Assembly: GCA_034509735.1 (NCBI GenBank)
Contig: JACGWO010000004.1
Coordinates: forward strand, 23,169,395 to 23,233,394
DNA: 64,000 bases
DNA from: Sesamum alatum
Lineage: Eukaryota > Streptophyta > Magnoliopsida > Lamiales > Pedaliaceae
Reading direction: 5' to 3'
This document shows positions 10,879 to 22,800 of this stretch, one piece after another. The translations under genes were made by a program, and so were the position numbers. The first letter of the stretch is position 1; each line of letters starts with the position of its first letter. The notes under the pieces were generated by a model. It was not told where the DNA came from. It worked only from the letters and a program-made list of their open reading frames with translations, and ran no database searches.

Positions 10879-11179
10879 ACACATACATAATGTTTGGTTT
10901 TATTTTTTAGGTTGTTTTATTTTATTTATAGAGATACAAAGAGAAGAATAGAAATAAATAAAATGTGTGTTAGAAAATGGTGTATGCTTGGGTTTGTTTT
11001 TGGAGTTAGTTTAAAATAGTATAAAGAAAATATTATAAGTATTGTGTTGTATATTTGGGAGACAAAAAATATTGTTCATTGTCAAGTCATGTGTTTTTTG
11101 TTTTTATTTTAAATATACATATATATATGTATTAATATCTTATTATATTATAGGTGGGTTGAATTGTTTAATATATTAT
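10879..11179. other. AT-rich DNA up to the CACTA terminus
   Basis: No gene seen. The bases tat at 11177-11179 directly precede the CACTA end and would be one copy of its 3 bp target duplication. The other copy cannot be checked because the far end is lost. Confidence 0.4.
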
Positions 11180-11930
11180 CACTACAAAAAAATATGGGAA
11201 TTGCAACGATAATAGGAACGGTTTTTTTTTTTTTTTTTAACTTTTGGAACGGTAAATAGATCACTGGATTCATTTGGACTGGTATTAGGAACGGTTCAGG
11301 AACGGGAGGCTATCCGTTGAACGGAGAGGCGTTCCTAATCATTAGGAACGGGAACACGACGTCCGTTCTAATTTCGGAACGGTTTTTGGCATGCAATAGT
11401 TTTTACCATTCTTAATTACCTTTGTATGTATGAATATATAATTTTTATATTTGGAACACCTAATTAAATTTTGGAAAGGTCATATCAAAAGTAAATCGCA
11501 CAAATTGGAAGGGTAGTTAGAGCACAGTTTGGAATTGTCAGCATAAGTTGCAAATACATTTTAGCACTGGTTCTGGATACTTATAGGAATGGTTAGCTAT
11601 ACAAGTTAGGAACGGCCACTGGAATACATTTTCACACGGTCACTGGGAACGAATTTTGTACTCCTAATTTGGAATACGACATTGGACCGGTTTTTAGTAT
11701 TGTATTTAGAACGAAAACCTAACCACGAAAGCATTGAATTTGGAATACATGTAGGAACGGTCTGTCCTTAATTTGAAATTCGTTTTTATCCGCTCTTAGG
11801 AAAGGTTGTCACCTAATTTGGAATGGCTGTTTACCCGGTGATAGAACCGATCACTTCTTTAAAAATAGACAAAAATTGGAACGGTCTATATGAGCTCCAT
11901 GTCCGACTAAAGTACCATTCCTAAATAATA
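11180..11930. repeat. CACTA-1 left terminus and subterminal repeats
   Basis: After the terminal CACTACAAAAAAA the word ggaacgg or close variants (ggaacggt, aggaacgg, ggaatggt, ggaacgac) recurs more than fifteen times in both orientations. In the En/Spm family such subterminal repeats are binding sites of the TNPA protein. That role is transferred from the family, not shown here. The matching array at the other end lies at 30560-30787. Confidence 0.8.
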
Positions 11931-12126
11931 AATTATTAATTTTTTTATAGTAATAATTATTATTATTAAAATAAATATTAAATTATTAATAATATTTTTG
12001 TAGTTTTTTGTATAATTATTATTTAAAATATGTGAAAATGCATAATTTAGAAACAAAAATTATATTAAATAAGAACATTATCCTATTGAATCACAAAAAT
12101 TAAAAAAAAAAGTCCTAAATCTGCTC

Positions 12127-13591
12127 CTAATCCCCCTCGTCCCGGTCCATCTCGTCAATGTCTGAAGGGAGGGGGTCTCTAGGAGGCCGTGACGGGCCGG
12201 CGGCAGAGTGATTGATCTGCAGGGCCTTCATCATGCCCATCATATCCACCATCATCTCCTCCAACCGGACCATCCGATCCTGCAGGTTTGACGCTGGCGG
12301 TGGCGGTGGCGAGGTAACGGTCTGGCTGAGACCGTGGGCCTCGGAACCAAGACCGAATACCCAGCCCTTGTTCTTGCCCCCGACTACAACCAGCCACAAC
12401 TTCTGCTCGGTCTGCGCCACCGAGCCCTCTGATTCGGCCGGACGATCCCCAGGATTGGCCGTGGCCTGAGACTGGTCATCCTCCAGCAACTTTTGGAACG
12501 TCTCCTGCAAAAATAAATTAGGATATTTATAATATCCAACTTACCGCCACTTGCGCTGCCCTTGGCCCGCTCCAGCCGCCATCGGCCTTCTTCTTGTAGC
12601 ATTTGGAGAATAACTCCATCTGCTTCATTGGGCGGCTGAGCTGCTCCTCCTGTAAAAAGAACTGGGAAACAATTATTAAAATTTTAATTTAATAATGATA
12701 AATACTTTAAATAACATTAAATATCTTACCATCTTCTGCTTGTGCGTACCGATGGAGGTAGAACCCCCACGATACACAGTAGCAGATGCTGTTGGGTTGG
12801 CGGACCGGTTGGCCTTATTCTTCGCGCACTCCTCCTTGAACTCCGGGGACTCCCAGTACAACAAGAGTTGCCGCCAGACTTCGTTCGCCAGCCATAGAGG
12901 CTTCACCAGAGACTGTCTGGCGAGGACGAACTTCTTTCGGAGGAACTTTCCCGCCCAGATGTGGAACATCTTGAACATGGCCTCGTCGTCGCAGTCCCAC
13001 CAGTGTGTCATCTGTACTAAAAAAATATATATATATATATATATATACTTAGATTGTTAAAATATTTAAAAAAAATTTAATTGATAACTGAAATTTACCT
13101 TACCTTTAAGCTCTCGAACCAGAAAATGCTGGTGCTCTGGCGGTACCTTGCGCAAACTACCCCAAGGATGGGGATAGTGTCCTCACACCACCACGTTGAT
13201 GCGCTCGTGTACCTTCCGATCCATCCTGAAATTATATAATAATTAGTGTGACATAAAAATAATAATCTAAATTACAAAAAAAAAAAATTAAAAAATGTAA
13301 ATATACCTCGCGTTGGCGAGTGTGATATACTGGCGCGCAGATGGTGGTGGGAATGGTGGGGCAGCCCATGGACGGGTCGGATCTACCGCCGGTGCAGTAG
13401 TAGATGGTCCGGCACCCTCCTCGACGGGTGCAGTGGTAGCCGGATCGGGCTGCTGATCCGGCACAGGTGCTACAGGTGCCTGCTCGGCCGGTGGTAGTGG
13501 TCGGAACACTGCTTCCCCCATCCTGGAAAGCAACACCAGCCGACGGTATGGCCGGTGAGCCGCGACCGCGGCCATGTCCACCTCCTCGAGC
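12127..13591 (-). pseudogene. TNPA-like gene of CACTA-1 (Transposase_24/Ptta type), five exons
   Basis: Proteins of this type accompany the TNP2 transposase in CACTA elements and are thought to bind the subterminal repeats. Five exons can be drawn with consensus splice sites: 13307-13591 (start uncertain, perhaps ATG at 13579-13581), 13104-13225, 12730-13011, 12545-12649 and 12127-12504 ending in TAG. Exon 1 is Pro/Ala-rich. Exon 2 has PHPWGSLRKVPPEHQH and FWFESLK. Exon 3 holds MTHWWDCDDEAM, LANEVWRQLLLYW and GGSTSIGTHKQKM, the family signature. Exon 4 has LSRPMKQMELFSKC. The last exon has KGWVFGLGSEAHG and a coiled-coil-like region. Exon 2 contains a TGA (probably CGA originally) and a one-base frame change before FWFESLK, so the gene is broken. 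The exons are far more GC-rich than their surroundings. Confidence 0.8.
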
Positions 13592-14585
13592 TGGGAAATC
13601 CTAACCAGACATGATCTAGAATTTTTTTTTTTGAAAAAATATTAGTGGTATGAAGTTAAAAAATACATGTAAGTATCAATTTATTTGAATAATGATAATT
13701 TTTCTAATATTTTAAAAATAATTATGCAAACTAAATCCTAAAATTTTATACTAAGTCCCAAAATTAATTTAATAAACGGATAATGAATCCCAATTTTGTT
13801 ATTGAAATTTTTCCTACAATGTTTACTAAATCCTAAAATTATTTTCGAAAATATACAGAAAATTTTGAAAATATTTTAAAATTTATAGAAAGTGACATAA
13901 AAAAAATTTAAAATTTGAGAAAATTATCAGAAAATTCAAAAAAAATTATTAATTTACAGAAAATTTTCTGAATTTTCATAATTTCGAAAATTTACAGAAA
14001 AATTCTATTTTTTTTTTAAATTTACAGAAGATTACATAAAATTTACAAAATTTTTCCAAATTTTCAGAATTTTAAAACATTAAAATTTCCAAAATTTTTA
14101 AAATAGTTTCGTATAGAATTTTACATAACATTATTTTTCGAATTTTTTAATATTCATATCAAATTTTGAATTATTGAAAATATCACATATTCTCCTAATC
14201 ATTGACATCAAATTTTGAATTTAACATAAAAAAATCACAGAAATTATAGAAATGGAAAAAAATTACAAAAAATTCACAAAGAAAACAGAAAATTCCTGAA
14301 ATAATTATAGAAAATTCAAAAAAATAATAGAAAATTTACAATAATTACTGAAATTTTCACAAAATAACAGAAAATAATCAGAAATTACAACAAATTGTAT
14401 ATAATTCCACAAATTACATCTAAGTCCCTACAGTATATGAAATTACAGAAAATGCACAAAAATTGTATACAATTACAGAATAACCCCTAACATTACATAC
14501 TATTACAAAAAAAATGCCCAAAATTCTTTCAAAATTACAGAAAAATAGACAAAACATTTCAGAAAATAGTCAAAATACAAAAAAA
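13592..14585. repeat. low-complexity A/T-rich spacer between TNPA and TNP2
   Basis: The stretch 13830-14545 is built from short variants of acagaaaatt and aaaattaca without an exact period. It lies between the TNPA-like gene and the end of TNP2 and probably includes the TNP2 terminator region and the TNPA promoter. No motif for either is evident. Confidence 0.5.
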
Positions 14586-14589
14586 AGGG

Positions 14590-14740
14590 GGTTTTGGCAG
14601 AATGAATGGTTTGATTTTGCATCGATTACTCTTCGAGCCTTGATTTTGCAAACAGCTTTTCAGTCGACTTTGTCTCTCTTCATGCTCGGGTAACCGGGTA
14701 GTAGACTTGTACTGCTTGTTGAGCCAATAGGAATGGTTCA
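14590..14740 (-). pseudogene. TNP2 C-terminal end, left of copia insertion
   Basis: On the minus strand the sequence continues the TNP2 frame that breaks off at the right side of the copia element (about 25013). Right of the insertion it reads RYHVVEVKFKKLYQKNEP. Left of it the frame goes on as FLLAQQAVQVYYP. This is the conserved TNP2 C-terminus (usual form VVEVNHRRLYQ...FILAQQAKQVFY). The GTTCA target copies at 14736-14740 and 24994-24998 lie exactly at the break. Confidence 0.75.
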
Positions 14741-16727
14741 TGTTAGAATAGGTGACCATGTAAGCCAATTTTGGCAGGAATATGTAACCTATGTCTAGAC
14801 AATTTCAGGCGTTTGATAAAACATTTATGAATAAAGAAGTGAAAATTCATATGGCAACACTTTGTTTACGTTCACTTATATCTGCTATTACATATCTGTT
14901 CACTACGCAAACAAAGCCCACGGACTGAGAATCGATTTCGGGGACTGGGACTACGCTTGGAGGTAGGTCCATGAAATCAGTCTTACCGAATCAGTCCGGA
15001 AATCTCCAAGTCAAGGAATCTCGAAAATGGGTACCGGGATGCCCTTTGAGAGTTGCACTAAGCATCTGCTGTCGTATTTCATCGACGGATGACGAAGGTC
15101 GTCTAAGCAGTGTTAGTGGGTCAGCATGCTAGGAAGCAGCTGACTGAGGTGACTCGCGGGAACCGTCTTACGGAGGACCTTGAGTATGGTCAGCAAGGTA
15201 TGACGTGTATTCCCGGTTCCAACGGTACAGGTCAAGTCCTTTGACATGAGGAACTGCTGAGTTCACCTGTACATCAGGTCTGTATCTTAGATATGGTGAG
15301 AGATTGCCAAAATACTCTTGAGTAGTCATAAGCCATGTCTAGTGCAGCTCCGATGTACAGAGTGACAGTAGTTTCCAAGAAAGGATCTGTCTCCTGTCAA
15401 AAGGCATAGATAGTTGAGTCTCATGAATGCTCTGTGTCTTGTCCCTAAAATCTGTGGCCACAGTAACTGAACAGAAGGGAAGGTTTCCCTTGCGGCGTTT
15501 AGTAAGGACAGACCGACACTTAGGTCCAAAATGAGTACCTGCATTTTTCCGTGTCCTAGACTCTAAGTGATGAGATCGAAGAGAGAAGAACAAGTGTACT
15601 GTTAGAGCCTAAATGTTCATCCCCGATTATTTCACCTAGTCTCTAGTGCCATGGACCGTTGCTAGATGGCCACCCATGGTAACGGACGGATTCTAGGAAT
15701 CTGACCAAGTCTAGCTGAAAGGCGAACCTAAAGAGTCACACACTATCCACATACACTTAGTATTTAATTTGGAATTAAATATTGGAGTAAAGGAATGATT
15801 AAATTGGATTTAATCGGGTCCTATATTTTCTTGGGGAAATTAATTTCTTCTATTTGATAAAGGGAATTAAATTAATAAATTGGATTTATTAAGGGAATTA
15901 ATTTAATGGGCCTAGAATAAATATTAATATTTATTTATTATATTTATTTTGCCTTTTGGAATATTTAATAGGATTTAAATATTTCATTAAATTAAATTAA
16001 TGGTTGAGATTTAATGGGAGAGATCAAAGGCTAGGATTGAATTTGACAAGGTCAAATTCTACTTTGACTAGGACTTTGACTAGGTCAAAATCCTAGTCAA
16101 ATTAAGCTTCTAAAGAGGTGGAGTTTAAAGAGGATTAAACTCTTCCTCTATATATACCCCTAGCCTTGCACCTTTTGAAGGATGATGAAATTCCAACACA
16201 CACACAACACACACTCGTCTCTCTCCCTCTTACCTCTCGTCCGCCCCCTCTCTGTCTAGAAGAAATATATTTTCTTGTTCTTTTGTTCTTGGAACACTAG
16301 AACATTGACGAATCAATACCGTTAATTCATAACGTGTTGTTGATTCGTCCACTCCAAAAATCATACTTGTTCGTTGTTAGCACGACGTGCAAGATACGTG
16401 GGTCGATCGTGCGTCACGATTTGGAGAGTCTCAAGAACGAGATCTTGGTGCAAAATGGGGAACAACGTGTGTAGCCGTTGAAGACGAAAACGACAACGGG
16501 TAGGTCTCGTTTTAATTTTTCGTCTGTTTTATTTTTTCTCCCTATGGCCTCCATGACAATTGCATGTTGTTTATATCATGAGATACACCAAACACCCGGG
16601 AATCTCAAGGGTACACCCCTTGAGCGTGTTCTTTATTTATTAAAGCATGCTTTAAATTTTCGTATTTTATTTTATACCGCGCTTCCGCATTCGCGCAATT
16701 TCCCGGGACGATCCACGATTCCTTTCA
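14741..16727 (+). repeat. 5' LTR of copia A
   Basis: TGTTAGAATAGG at the start, CCTTTCA at the end. A TATATATA promoter motif lies at 16149-16156, followed by an AC-rich leader and a CT-rich stretch. The terminal ~230 bp are conserved in the related LTRs at 1-1105 and 27484-29449. Confidence 0.95.
16149..16156 (+). promoter_or_regulatory. TATA box of copia A 5' LTR
   Basis: TATATATA in the sequence cctctatatatacccc. The corresponding place in the related LTRs also has TATA-like sequence. Transcription of the element would start some 25-35 bp downstream. Confidence 0.6.
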
Positions 16728-16728
16728 G

Positions 16729-16740
16729 TGGTATCAGAGC
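16729..16740 (+). other. primer-binding site (tRNA-Met type)
   Basis: TGGTATCAGAGC, one base after the LTR end, is the standard plant copia primer site complementary to the 3' end of initiator tRNA-Met. It is the only intact copy I see in the window. Confidence 0.92.
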
Positions 16741-16929
16741 CCGGTTCGGTGTATAGGCCTAGGGTTTATGTGCGTTTTAAGCATGAAACGTGATATTGGC
16801 ATGTTTTTTAATTAAATCTTGATTTTCTTGATTTTAAAGCATGTCGTTTTATTGCTTTCATTAGTGTGAATTTTTGCATGTTGGTATTTTTCTGTTTTTC
16901 TTGGGAAAAGGGGTGGAAAAATTGAACAA

Positions 16930-17440
16930 AAAACGAGAAACGCCGCAGCCGGCCAGCCCTCCGCATGCTGCCGGCAGGGCAGACGCGCGCAGGCAAGGGA
17001 AGCCTGCGGGAGCCCGTCCAGCCGGTCGCGCAGGGGGCAGCGCAGCCAGGGTGGCTGCGCGAAGGCGCGCGAGCACGCAGACGAAGGTGTCTGCGCGCGC
17101 GCCCGGCAGGCGCGCTCATGCGCGTGCAAGTCTGCGGGCTTGAGAGTCCGCGCGCGGATGGACACCGGGCAGTGCCGCCAGGCGCGCGCGCACGCAGACG
17201 GAGGTGTCTGCGCGCGAGCGCCCGGCAGGCGTGCCCAGTGCACGTCTGCGCGCGCACTGCGCAGGGATAAGGGCGCGGCCGGCAGCCAGCAGGCCAGTGC
17301 GCGCGCGAGGCAAGGGATAAGGGTGCGGCCGGAATGCCAGGCAGCGACTGCGCTCGTGCAGGGGCGGCAGGCTGAGCCTGCTGCCCTCTGCGCGCGCCGG
17401 CAGGCCGCTGCCGGTGGCGGCGGCCGGTGCTGCTGCTAGG
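16930..17440. repeat. GC-rich, CpG-rich island with ~115 bp tandem repeats
   Basis: A stretch dominated by gcgcgc, cggcagg and gtctgcgcgcg words inside otherwise AT-rich retrotransposon DNA. The segment acgcagacgaaggtgtctgc at about 17076-17095 recurs as acgcagacggaggtgtctgc near 17190-17209, each followed by a cgcccggcaggcg-like block, giving a repeat period of about 115 bp. Long frames occur on both strands here but have no family likeness. Confidence 0.75.
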
Positions 17441-17796
17441 GTTTTAAAACCCTAGTAGTGTTTTCTTTTATTTTTAATTTATTTTCAGTTTTAATTTTGA
17501 ATTAATTTTGAAAAAATCATTTTTTGGGTTCAATTATGCCTAATTTTCTAAAGACATTATTTTAGGAGTAAAATATGTTGGATTTGGAATCCCGGGATTG
17601 TTTTGCTTAAAATAATGAGGAAAGATTTTCGTGAAACGAGAAAATATTATTACCAATATTTGTGTTTTATTTTTCACACGTTACGCACATGTTCATTTAT
17701 TCCTTATTTTTGAATATTTATGATTGGAAATCATGAATTGTCGGTATATCGTAATTATATGATTAGATCATGTGATTATGTGTGTTGGATGGAAAT

Positions 17797-18219
17797 GGAT
17801 GATCACGAGCCCTAGACCGAATGTATGGTTTAATTTTTGTTGGGCCTGTGTGCCTCTTTTACTGCTTTCTCCTTCTCTCTTTCTAGTTACCTTGGAATAA
17901 TAAGGCATTCTACCTCCCTCCTTATGTACTCCCCCCGGGTTTTCACTGGGGTTTCTATTTTTTAATATGTAATGAGAGTAGACTAGGAGTGAGGTTTCTA
18001 TTTTTGTAATTGGTGGAGAAGAAGGAAGGACCACATGGAGAGCCCAGACGGGAGGTCCCTTGGAGTTTTCCATGAAGTGAAGAAAGAGAAAAGAGACCAA
18101 GGCCCATCAGCATGATGATTGGGTTACTATTAATGTAATAGTGTAGGACCAACCCTAGATTGACCATAGATCCACTGCGGGCTCAGTGGGTCGCATAGGA
18201 TTCGGGCTCGTGATCATCC
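17797..18219. repeat. ~420 bp block bounded by perfect 16 bp inverted repeats
   Basis: GGATGATCACGAGCCC at 17797-17812 and its exact complement at 18204-18219. With a 10 bp insertion on the left side the arms extend to GTTGGATG plus the same core. It could be a MITE in the leader or a structural element of the retroelement RNA. I cannot decide from one copy. Confidence 0.55.
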
Positions 18220-18952
18220 AACAGGGGCGTGCTAGGCTTTAATTTTGCATGTGGTTATTATGATGGATGAATGGGTTTTTTATTTATCATATAACTGCTA
18301 TGGATGGTTTAATTTACGCATTATGGATGGATGTGTGAATGTTTATTTATTTAAGATCTCGGTCATTTACTACTCGCACATTGGTTGGACCAATGTCAAA
18401 ATATTAGACCCTAGATAAAATGGATAAGAACTCTAGGAGTTTGTCCATGCCTGCCAATCCATGGCATAGTGAGGAAGCTGTTTTAGGTCAATAGCGTGGT
18501 CTCACGAGTCGTGGCACGTTATTGTACTTAAAGGAAGTTGCACTATGTCATGAACGAAAAATGGGCTACTGCTACCTGTCCACGAGTCGTGGGGGTACCA
18601 GTGGGTCTGTGGCTCGGTCGATTGAGTTGGGTTTAACGCCCAATTAGCATGATTTGCTTGGAGTCCTCGGGATCATGTGAAAGGGTGAGGCAATAATCTT
18701 GGGAATCTCGTGGAACGAGAATGGTATGGAATACCTCCCACATAATTTTTTCCATGCGGATCGTAGTATGGAAAAAATCGCTATGGATCTCAAGCCCACA
18801 AGGAAAGGATTTCCCGAAAATCACGTTTGAGAGTACCGTGTAAATAGTGAGAGGATTAAATGACTAAAGACCATGCATTTAATTATTTTTATCAAACCAC
18901 CGTCTTTTATTTTCTGCTGATCGCGCGTTGTTTTTCTAAATGTAGATTTAAA

Positions 18953-19850
18953 ATGTCTAAGAACCCACTTTCCACCATTCTTGAGACAAACAAATTCTAT
19001 GGAACAAATTACAACGATTGATTGTGCAATCTCAGGATAATCCTAGATTACGAGAACCAAGGCTACGTCATGGACGAGCCTCTCCCTAGGACCTTGCCGG
19101 AAGGATCCACGCCAGAAGAACGTGAGACGTTCGAGACTTGGCATAAGGATAACCGGAAGGTCCGTAGCGTCATACTTGCTTCGATGACCAATGAGATTCA
19201 GAAGCAATATGAAAAGCTAGACGATGTCCCTTCCATTATGGCTCGCCTTAAGGATTGTTATGTAGTCCCGGACCAGCATACTAGGTATGTCGCGACCAAG
19301 GCGTTCTTTGGAACTAAAATGACAGAAGGATCCTCTGTACAAGAGCACGGGGTTAAATTGCTTACCCTGGTGGAGCTCGAGGACCTAAAGGCAGGTCTCG
19401 ATAATGAAACGTACATAGATGTGATCCTTCAGTCACTCCCACCCTCCTTTGACCAATTATCATCAACTACAATATGAACGCACTTGAGAAGGGCATTCAT
19501 GAGTTGATTAATATGTTGGTGCAATATGAGGCAACGACTAAGAAGTCCACGCCTATTGTTTGGAGGTGCTTCGACTTCCAATACGAAAGGCAAAGGGGCC
19601 GGACGTTGGAAGAAGAAGAAAGGGAAGGGAAAGGCCGTCAAAGCAGCTACGAACACTAAGAGTGTTCCCATTGCCAAAGAGGGAAAAGGCAAAGGAAAGG
19701 GAAAGGTTGTCTCCAAGCAACAGTCGAAGGCATATGACATATGTATCAACTGCCGTGAGAAAGGGCATTGGAAGAGAGAGTGCCCCAAACTCTTCTCGAA
19801 CCAAGGTATTTATGTGATTGAGGTTAATATGGTCACTAATTCTGCCTCTT
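18953..19850 (+). pseudogene. copia A gag (capsid and zinc knuckle)
   Basis: The coat protein would assemble the virus-like particle. ATG at 18953 opens MSKNPLSTILETNKFYGTNY, the conserved start of this gag group. Codon 23 is TGA (19019-19021) where tryptophan is expected. The frame continues through LPPSFDQ near 19437-19457. A frameshift follows, the frame resumes with MNALEKGIHELINMLVQYE, and another shift occurs near 19530-19560. A Lys/Gly-rich stretch then leads to the knuckle CINCREKGHWKREC (19742-19783, C-X2-C-X4-H-X4-C). The domain order is normal, but one nonsense codon and two frameshifts break it. Confidence 0.9.
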
Positions 19851-22800
19851 GGGTATTAGATACCGGCTGTGGAGCTCACATTTGCAATGACTTGCAGGTG
19901 TTGAAAAGAAGCAGAAAACTGGGTAGCGGGGACATGATCCTGAAGCTTGGGAATGTCAAGGCCATCTCGGCAGAAGCAGTAGGATCCGCCACTCTAGTGA
20001 TTAGTGATAGTATTAGCATAGATTTAGACCAAGTTTATTTTGTACCTACTATGATTAAAAACATCATTTCCATTCCATTGTTGGACAATAGTGGTTATGA
20101 GTTTAGAATCAATAAAAATTGCCTTTTATTTGATGAGGTGTGGAATTGCTCATCTACTTGGTACATTTCATAACGGGCTCTATATCTTGCAACAAACGAA
20201 TTTCGTTCTCAACACTCAACACAAACGAAAATTAGATAATAACGGGAACGCACGTCTGTGGCACGCTAGGCTAGGTCACATATCCCAAGATAGGATAAAA
20301 AGGTTGCTAGACTCAAAGAACCCAGAGGTTGGGGACTTGAGTGATCTACCAACTTGTGAATCCTGTCTAAGAGGGAAAATGACCAAGAAGCCCTTTGTAG
20401 GACAAAGCAGGCTTGCCACAGGTCTGTTGGACTTGGTCCATACAGACGTATGTGGACCACTAAGGACGCAGGCCTGAGGTGGGTTCTCCTACTTCATAAC
20501 CTTTACCGATGATCATTCACGGTATGGTTATGTTTACCTAATGAGGTACATGTCTGAAGCTCTTGAGAGGTTTAAAGAATTCAGACTTGAAGTGGAGAAC
20601 CATACCAACTGCAAAATTAAGGTCCTACGGTCGGACCGAGGTGGTGAATACCTTAGTACGGAGTTCCTAGATTATCTAAAAGAACATGGTATAATATCAG
20701 AATGGACACCTCCCGGAACACCACAGTTGAATGGTGTCTCTGAAAGGAGGAATCGAACCCTGTTGGACATGGTTCGGTCCATGATGAGTTTTACCAGATT
20801 GCCCTTATCCTTTTGGGGCTATGCACTAGAAACGACAGCCAAATTGTTGAATTTGGCGCCTACCAGTTCATTGACCCAAACGCCATATGAGATATGGCAC
20901 GGCAGGCTTGCGTCCTACAACTACTTGAGAGTGTGGGGTAGCCCCGCATACGTCAAGAGGTTAGTGGGAGATAAGCTAGAATCTAGATCTAGCTTATGCA
21001 GGTTCGTTGGATACCCTAAGGAAACTGCGGGTTATTACTTCTATGACCCCTTGGAACAAAAGGTGTTTGTTTCAAGAAATGCAATATTCTTGGAGCAAGG
21101 CTTCCCAGAGGATGTCCAACCTGATGAGCTGATCCTTGAAGAATCAAGTGATGGAGTACAGCCATCAGAGGTAGCCGTGGAACCCTCACTCAGAGGATTC
21201 AGGATAGACAGCCGAAGGGCTGACCAACCTCGAGAAGTCCAACATGCTAGGCATGAAGGACAGCCTTAGGAACAGCCAGCCTCGGTTCCTGAACCGCCGG
21301 CTCCGATACAGTCAGCGCCCACAGTCACCACTAACGTTCCCGTTCTCCGTAGGTCCACTAGAGAGTCCAGACCTCCAGTGAGATATGGCTTTCTAGGAGC
21401 GACCGATCTTTTGGATAACGATCCTGAGACATATGGAGAAGCGATGTCTGACATCGACTCCGGGAAATGGCTTGAGGCCATGAAAGCCGAAATGGACTCC
21501 ATGAGCGAGAACCAAGTCTGGAGTCTTGTAGATCCACCGAAAGGTGTTAAGCCAGTGGGCGTCTACAAGCGCAAACTTGGCGTTGATGGAGAAGTCACAA
21601 CCTTTAAGGCTAGGCTTGTAGCTAAGGGATACACTCAACGACCCGGGGTCGATTTTGAGGATACCTACTCGCCAGTAGCCATGGCTAAGTTCATTCAAAT
21701 CCTGCTCGCCATAGCAGCATGGTATGACTATGAGATATGGCAGATGAACGTGAAAACGGCCTTCCTCAACGGTTTCGTTGAAGAAGAGATCTATATGGAT
21801 CAGCCGGAGGGTTTCACGGTAATTGGAGAAGAACAGAAAGTCTGTCGTCTCCAGAAGTCCATCTATGGCCTCAAACAAGCATCCCGAAGTTGGAACATTC
21901 GATTTGATGAAGTAATACGGGGTTATGACTTCATCAAAAACGAATCCGATCCTTGTGTATACAAGAGGGTCAGTGGGAGCTCAATAGTGTTCCTAGTGCT
22001 TTATGTGGATGACATTCTACTCATTGGTAATGACGTTAGAATGTTAGGAAACACAAAAGCATGGTTGTCAACCCAGTTTTCCATGAAGGACTTGGGTGAA
22101 GCCTCCTACATCCTAGGCATCCAGATTGTCAGGGATAGATCTAAAAGGATGTTAGGACTCACCCAAAAACTCGTATATGGAGAAAGTCCTAAAGAGATAT
22201 CGAATGGACAACTCCAAACGAGGATTCCTTCCCATGAGGCATGGGATCAAGTTGTCCAAGAAACAGTCCCCACAGACTGATGAGGAACTTGAAAGGATGA
22301 AAGTCATCCCCTATGCTTCTGCCGTAGGTAGCATCCAATATGCGGTCCACTGCACTAGGCCTGACATTGCGTACGCTTTGAGCGTAACAAGCAGATATCA
22401 GTCCTACGCAGGAGAGGCACATTGGAATGTTGTTAAGGGCATCCTTAAGTACCTAAGGAGGACTAAGGAAATGTTCCTAGTCTATGGCAATGGAGAACTA
22501 ATTCTGGAAGGCTTTAGCGATGCTAGCTTCCAGTCTGATGACGATAATGCCAAGTCTCAATCGGGTTACGTATTCAAACTCAATAGAGGAGTAGTGGCTT
22601 GGAAAAGTTCCAAGCAAGCAACCACTGCTGACTCCACTACAGAGGCTGAATACATAGCAGCTTCAGAAGCTGCTAAGGAAGCGGTTTGGATGAGAAACTA
22701 CATCCAAGAGTTGGGTGTGGTGCCTAGCATCGTCGAGCCTGTTGTCATCTTCTGTGATAACAACGGTGCAATAGCGCAAGCAAAGGAACCGAGATCTCAT

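Larger units (their letters stand above)
16741..18952 (+). other. long untranslated leader of copia A
   Basis: About 2.2 kb between primer site and gag. It contains an unusual GC-rich island (16930-17440) and a ~420 bp block bordered by a perfect 16 bp inverted repeat (17797-17812 and 18204-18219). The last 500 bp are ordinary AT-rich leader. Part of this leader (around 18540-18830) is recognisable in degenerate form on the minus strand of copia B near 38990-39340. No convincing gene: frames in the island are by-products of GC-richness. Confidence 0.6.

Noticed and set aside
16808..17439. Several long overlapping frames on both strands in the GC-rich island
   Set aside because: Stop codons are rare in such GC-rich DNA; the frames are Arg/Ala-rich on every strand, follow the tandem repeat and have no family likeness.
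17768..18100. 110-codon minus-strand frame in the copia A leader
   Set aside because: No family likeness, antisense to the retroelement RNA, and it spans the inverted-repeat arm.
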